A DNA stretch of 7,916 nt. It comes from Bacteroidales bacterium (GTDB taxonomy: Bacteria; Bacteroidota; Bacteroidia; Bacteroidales; WCHB1-69). Within the stretch, counting starts at the first letter, position 1. Every line of letters starts with the position of its first letter. The DNA lies in assembly GCA_012838875.1 (NCBI GenBank), contig DUOL01000156.1, positions 1 to 7,916 of the forward strand. Direction: 5' to 3'. Positions 6,378 to 7,916 of the stretch are shown piece by piece. Below the pieces are notes generated by a model that had not been told where the DNA came from, did not search any database, and saw only the letters and a list, made by a program, of their open reading frames with translations. A program made the translations under genes and the position numbers.

Positions 6378-7760
6378 ATGAAAATTGCACGTAAAAGCAC
6401 GGTGAAATGCTTTATTGGGGATACGATAATCGGTGGAGAATCGGATATTTCGATACAATCTATGACTAACAGCACTACCGGTGACGTAGAACGCACTGTG
6501 GCACAATGCAAGGAAATTTTTAATGAAGGTGCTGATTATGTGCGAATTGCGGTACCTTCTATGAATGATATAGATGCTATAAGAGAGATTTCACGGCAAC
6601 TTAATGGTGCCGGTATTTATAATCCTCTGATTGCTGATGTTCATTTTAACCCAAAGATTGCTGAAGCGCTCACCGCTGTTGTGGATAAAATTAGGATTAA
6701 TCCCGGGAATTTTACTAATGAGACCGATTTTCTTGATAAGAAGTATGAAAAAGAGGAGTATGAAAAATCGTTGGAAGAGACGCGGAGTAGAGTAAAACCC
6801 TTGATAGAGAATTGTTTGCGGCACGGTACGGCAATACGAATAGGGATAAATCACGGTTCGCTTTCTCAACGGATAATTTCTAAATTCGGCAACAGTCCGG
6901 AAGCAATGGCAAATTCTGCTATTGAGTGGATTGCTATTTGTGAATCTTACGATTTCACCAATTTAGTTCTCTCTTTAAAGGCAAGTAATGTTCATTTTAT
7001 GCTGGAATCTTATTTTCATTTAGAAAAATTAATGGAAGCGAGAGGGAAGCACTATCCTTTACATATTGGGGTAACGGAAGCGGGTAACGGCTTAGAGGGA
7101 CGGGCGAAATCGGCGGCAGGAATCGGGGCCTTGTTGTTGCATGGTTTTGGCGATACAATTCGGGTTTCTCTTACGGAAAATCCTGTAAATGAGATTATTT
7201 TCGGAAAAAAAATTGTTGCGGCTGTCGAAGATATCCAACCTGATTTTTATACTATTGATGAAAATAGAACTCTTTTTTACACACATCATGAACCGGACAG
7301 AGAAAAATTTATAGCTGAAGTGGCGGCTATAAGTAGTTATGAGCATTATAAGAGGGCGTTAAACGATTTAAAAATTGCGAATCGTTTTCTTTCTACGGCA
7401 GAAATTGAAAACATGGAAAAGATTGTGTTACAAGCGGTTGGCATTAAGATTTTTTTTGCGGAATTTATCTCTTGTCCTTCTTGTTCGCGTACGCAATTTG
7501 ATATTGAGAAGGTTACTGCTCACGTGAAGGAAAAATTCTCCTCGTTTCGAGGGGTTAAAATCGGCATTATGGGCTGTGTCGTAAATGGTCCCGGAGAGAT
7601 GGCTGATGCCCATTACGGAATTGTGGGTTACGGGAAAGATAGAGCGGCAGTTTATAAGGGGAAACAGGCGATTTCTAAAAGTTTACCCATGGAGGAGGTA
7701 TTGCAATTATTAGAAAAAACGATTCTTTTGGAAAAAAAGAATTTTGGAGGGGAGTTTTAA
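6378..7760 (+). CDS. ispG: 4-hydroxy-3-methylbut-2-en-1-yl diphosphate synthase (IspG/GcpE)
   Basis: IspG converts 2-C-methyl-D-erythritol 2,4-cyclodiphosphate to HMBPP, the penultimate step of the cytosolic MEP pathway to isoprenoids, using a [4Fe-4S] cluster and electrons from flavodoxin or ferredoxin. The 460-residue product shows the N-terminal TIM barrel (IQSMTNS at 26-32, KIRINPGN at 104-111, IGINHGSLS at 155-163, HIGVTEAG at 229-236, GDTIRVSL at 258-265). The C-terminal cluster domain has CPSC (C366, C369) and GCVVNGPGE (C400, E407), so all three cluster ligands and the catalytic Glu are present. Barrel and C-terminus resemble the large Bacteroidota/plant form, but only about 100 residues separate IRVSL from the CPSC motif, whereas from memory the large form has a whole extra domain there and E. 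coli IspG (372 aa) about 40. The ATG at 6378 fits the short leader after the promoter at 6348-6355 and a normal N-terminus. ygiQ follows after 13 bp. Confidence 0.96.
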   Translation: MKIARKSTVKCFIGDTIIGGESDISIQSMTNSTTGDVERTVAQCKEIFNEGADYVRIAVPSMNDIDAIREISRQLNGAGIYNPLIADVHFNPKIAEALTAVVDKIRINPGNFTNETDFLDKKYEKEEYEKSLEETRSRVKPLIENCLRHGTAIRIGINHGSLSQRIISKFGNSPEAMANSAIEWIAICESYDFTNLVLSLKASNVHFMLESYFHLEKLMEARGKHYPLHIGVTEAGNGLEGRAKSAAGIGALLLHGFGDTIRVSLTENPVNEIIFGKKIVAAVEDIQPDFYTIDENRTLFYTHHEPDREKFIAEVAAISSYEHYKRALNDLKIANRFLSTAEIENMEKIVLQAVGIKIFFAEFISCPSCSRTQFDIEKVTAHVKEKFSSFRGVKIGIMGCVVNGPGEMADAHYGIVGYGKDRAAVYKGKQAISKSLPMEEVLQLLEKTILLEKKNFGGEF

Positions 7761-7773
7761 AATTGATAAAGAG

Positions 7774-7916
7774 ATGAAAAGCCATCGGAACATTGATTTT
7801 CTACCCACTACCTTGAAAGAGGTGAAGGCGTTAGGTTGGGAACAACTTGACGTTATTCTTATTTCCGGGGACGCGTACGTAGACCATCCATCCTTTGGCG
7901 TTGCCGTAATTGGCAG
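7774..7916 (+). CDS. ygiQ: YgiQ-family radical SAM protein, N-terminal fragment (3' end beyond right edge)
   Basis: Forty-seven complete codons are visible, starting at the ATG at 7774. The fragment contains FLPTT (residues 9-13), GWEQLD, and SGDAYVDHPSFG (34-45) followed by VAVIG, the distinctive N-terminal signature of the YgiQ/UPF0313 family. Family members are radical S-adenosylmethionine proteins of roughly 600-700 residues with a CxxxCxxC cluster motif further downstream, which is not in the window; their reaction is not established. The gene follows ispG after 13 bp with no terminator, so it is probably co-transcribed. The purine-rich AAAGAG just before the ATG is too close for a canonical ribosome-binding site. 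The family call is firm, but nothing can be said about intactness beyond residue 47. Confidence 0.88.
   Translation, partial: MKSHRNIDFLPTTLKEVKALGWEQLDVILISGDAYVDHPSFGVAVIG

Noticed and set aside
6378..7760. Minus-strand ORFs opposite ispG (for example 6591-6869 and 7092-7346)
   Set aside because: ispG is firmly identified by its conserved motifs along the whole length, and the antisense translations have no recognisable features.

Overview
The window looks like a piece of a Bacteroidota chromosome (Bacteroidales-like is my guess; species not identifiable). Four things point there: promoters of the TAnnTTTG type with no clear Shine-Dalgarno sequences, a giant secreted protein built from Ig/PKD-like modules rich in Asp-Thr, an IspG whose barrel resembles the insert-containing (large) form of that phylum, and moderately AT-rich coding DNA next to extremely AT-rich intergenic DNA.

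Positions 1-5470 (minus strand) hold one uninterrupted reading frame of 1823 codons that runs off the left edge. It encodes the N-terminal part of a very large exported surface protein: signal peptide, an N-terminal region of about 440 residues that I do not recognise and that includes an Asp-Thr-rich tract, then about a dozen Cys-marked Ig/PKD-like modules of roughly 90-130 residues. The C-terminus, where a type IX secretion sorting domain would be expected, is outside the window.

Positions 5471-6377 form a 907-bp divergent intergenic region. Its left part (to about 6009) is extremely AT-rich, has no gene I can support, and carries a plausible promoter for the giant gene. Inside the right part sits a sharply bounded GC-rich fold-back element (6010-6262, 61% G+C over 6021-6250) with 15-bp terminal inverted repeats and a long central hairpin. 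It resembles a non-coding MITE-like repeat. The last 115 bp hold the promoter of ispG.

Positions 6378-7760 (plus strand) encode IspG, the [4Fe-4S] enzyme of the MEP isoprenoid pathway. Its central insert is much shorter than in the large form I remember from this phylum. Thirteen bases later starts a radical-SAM protein of the YgiQ family, cut by the right edge; the two probably share a transcript. The giant surface gene and the ispG-ygiQ pair are divergent and functionally unrelated as far as I can see.
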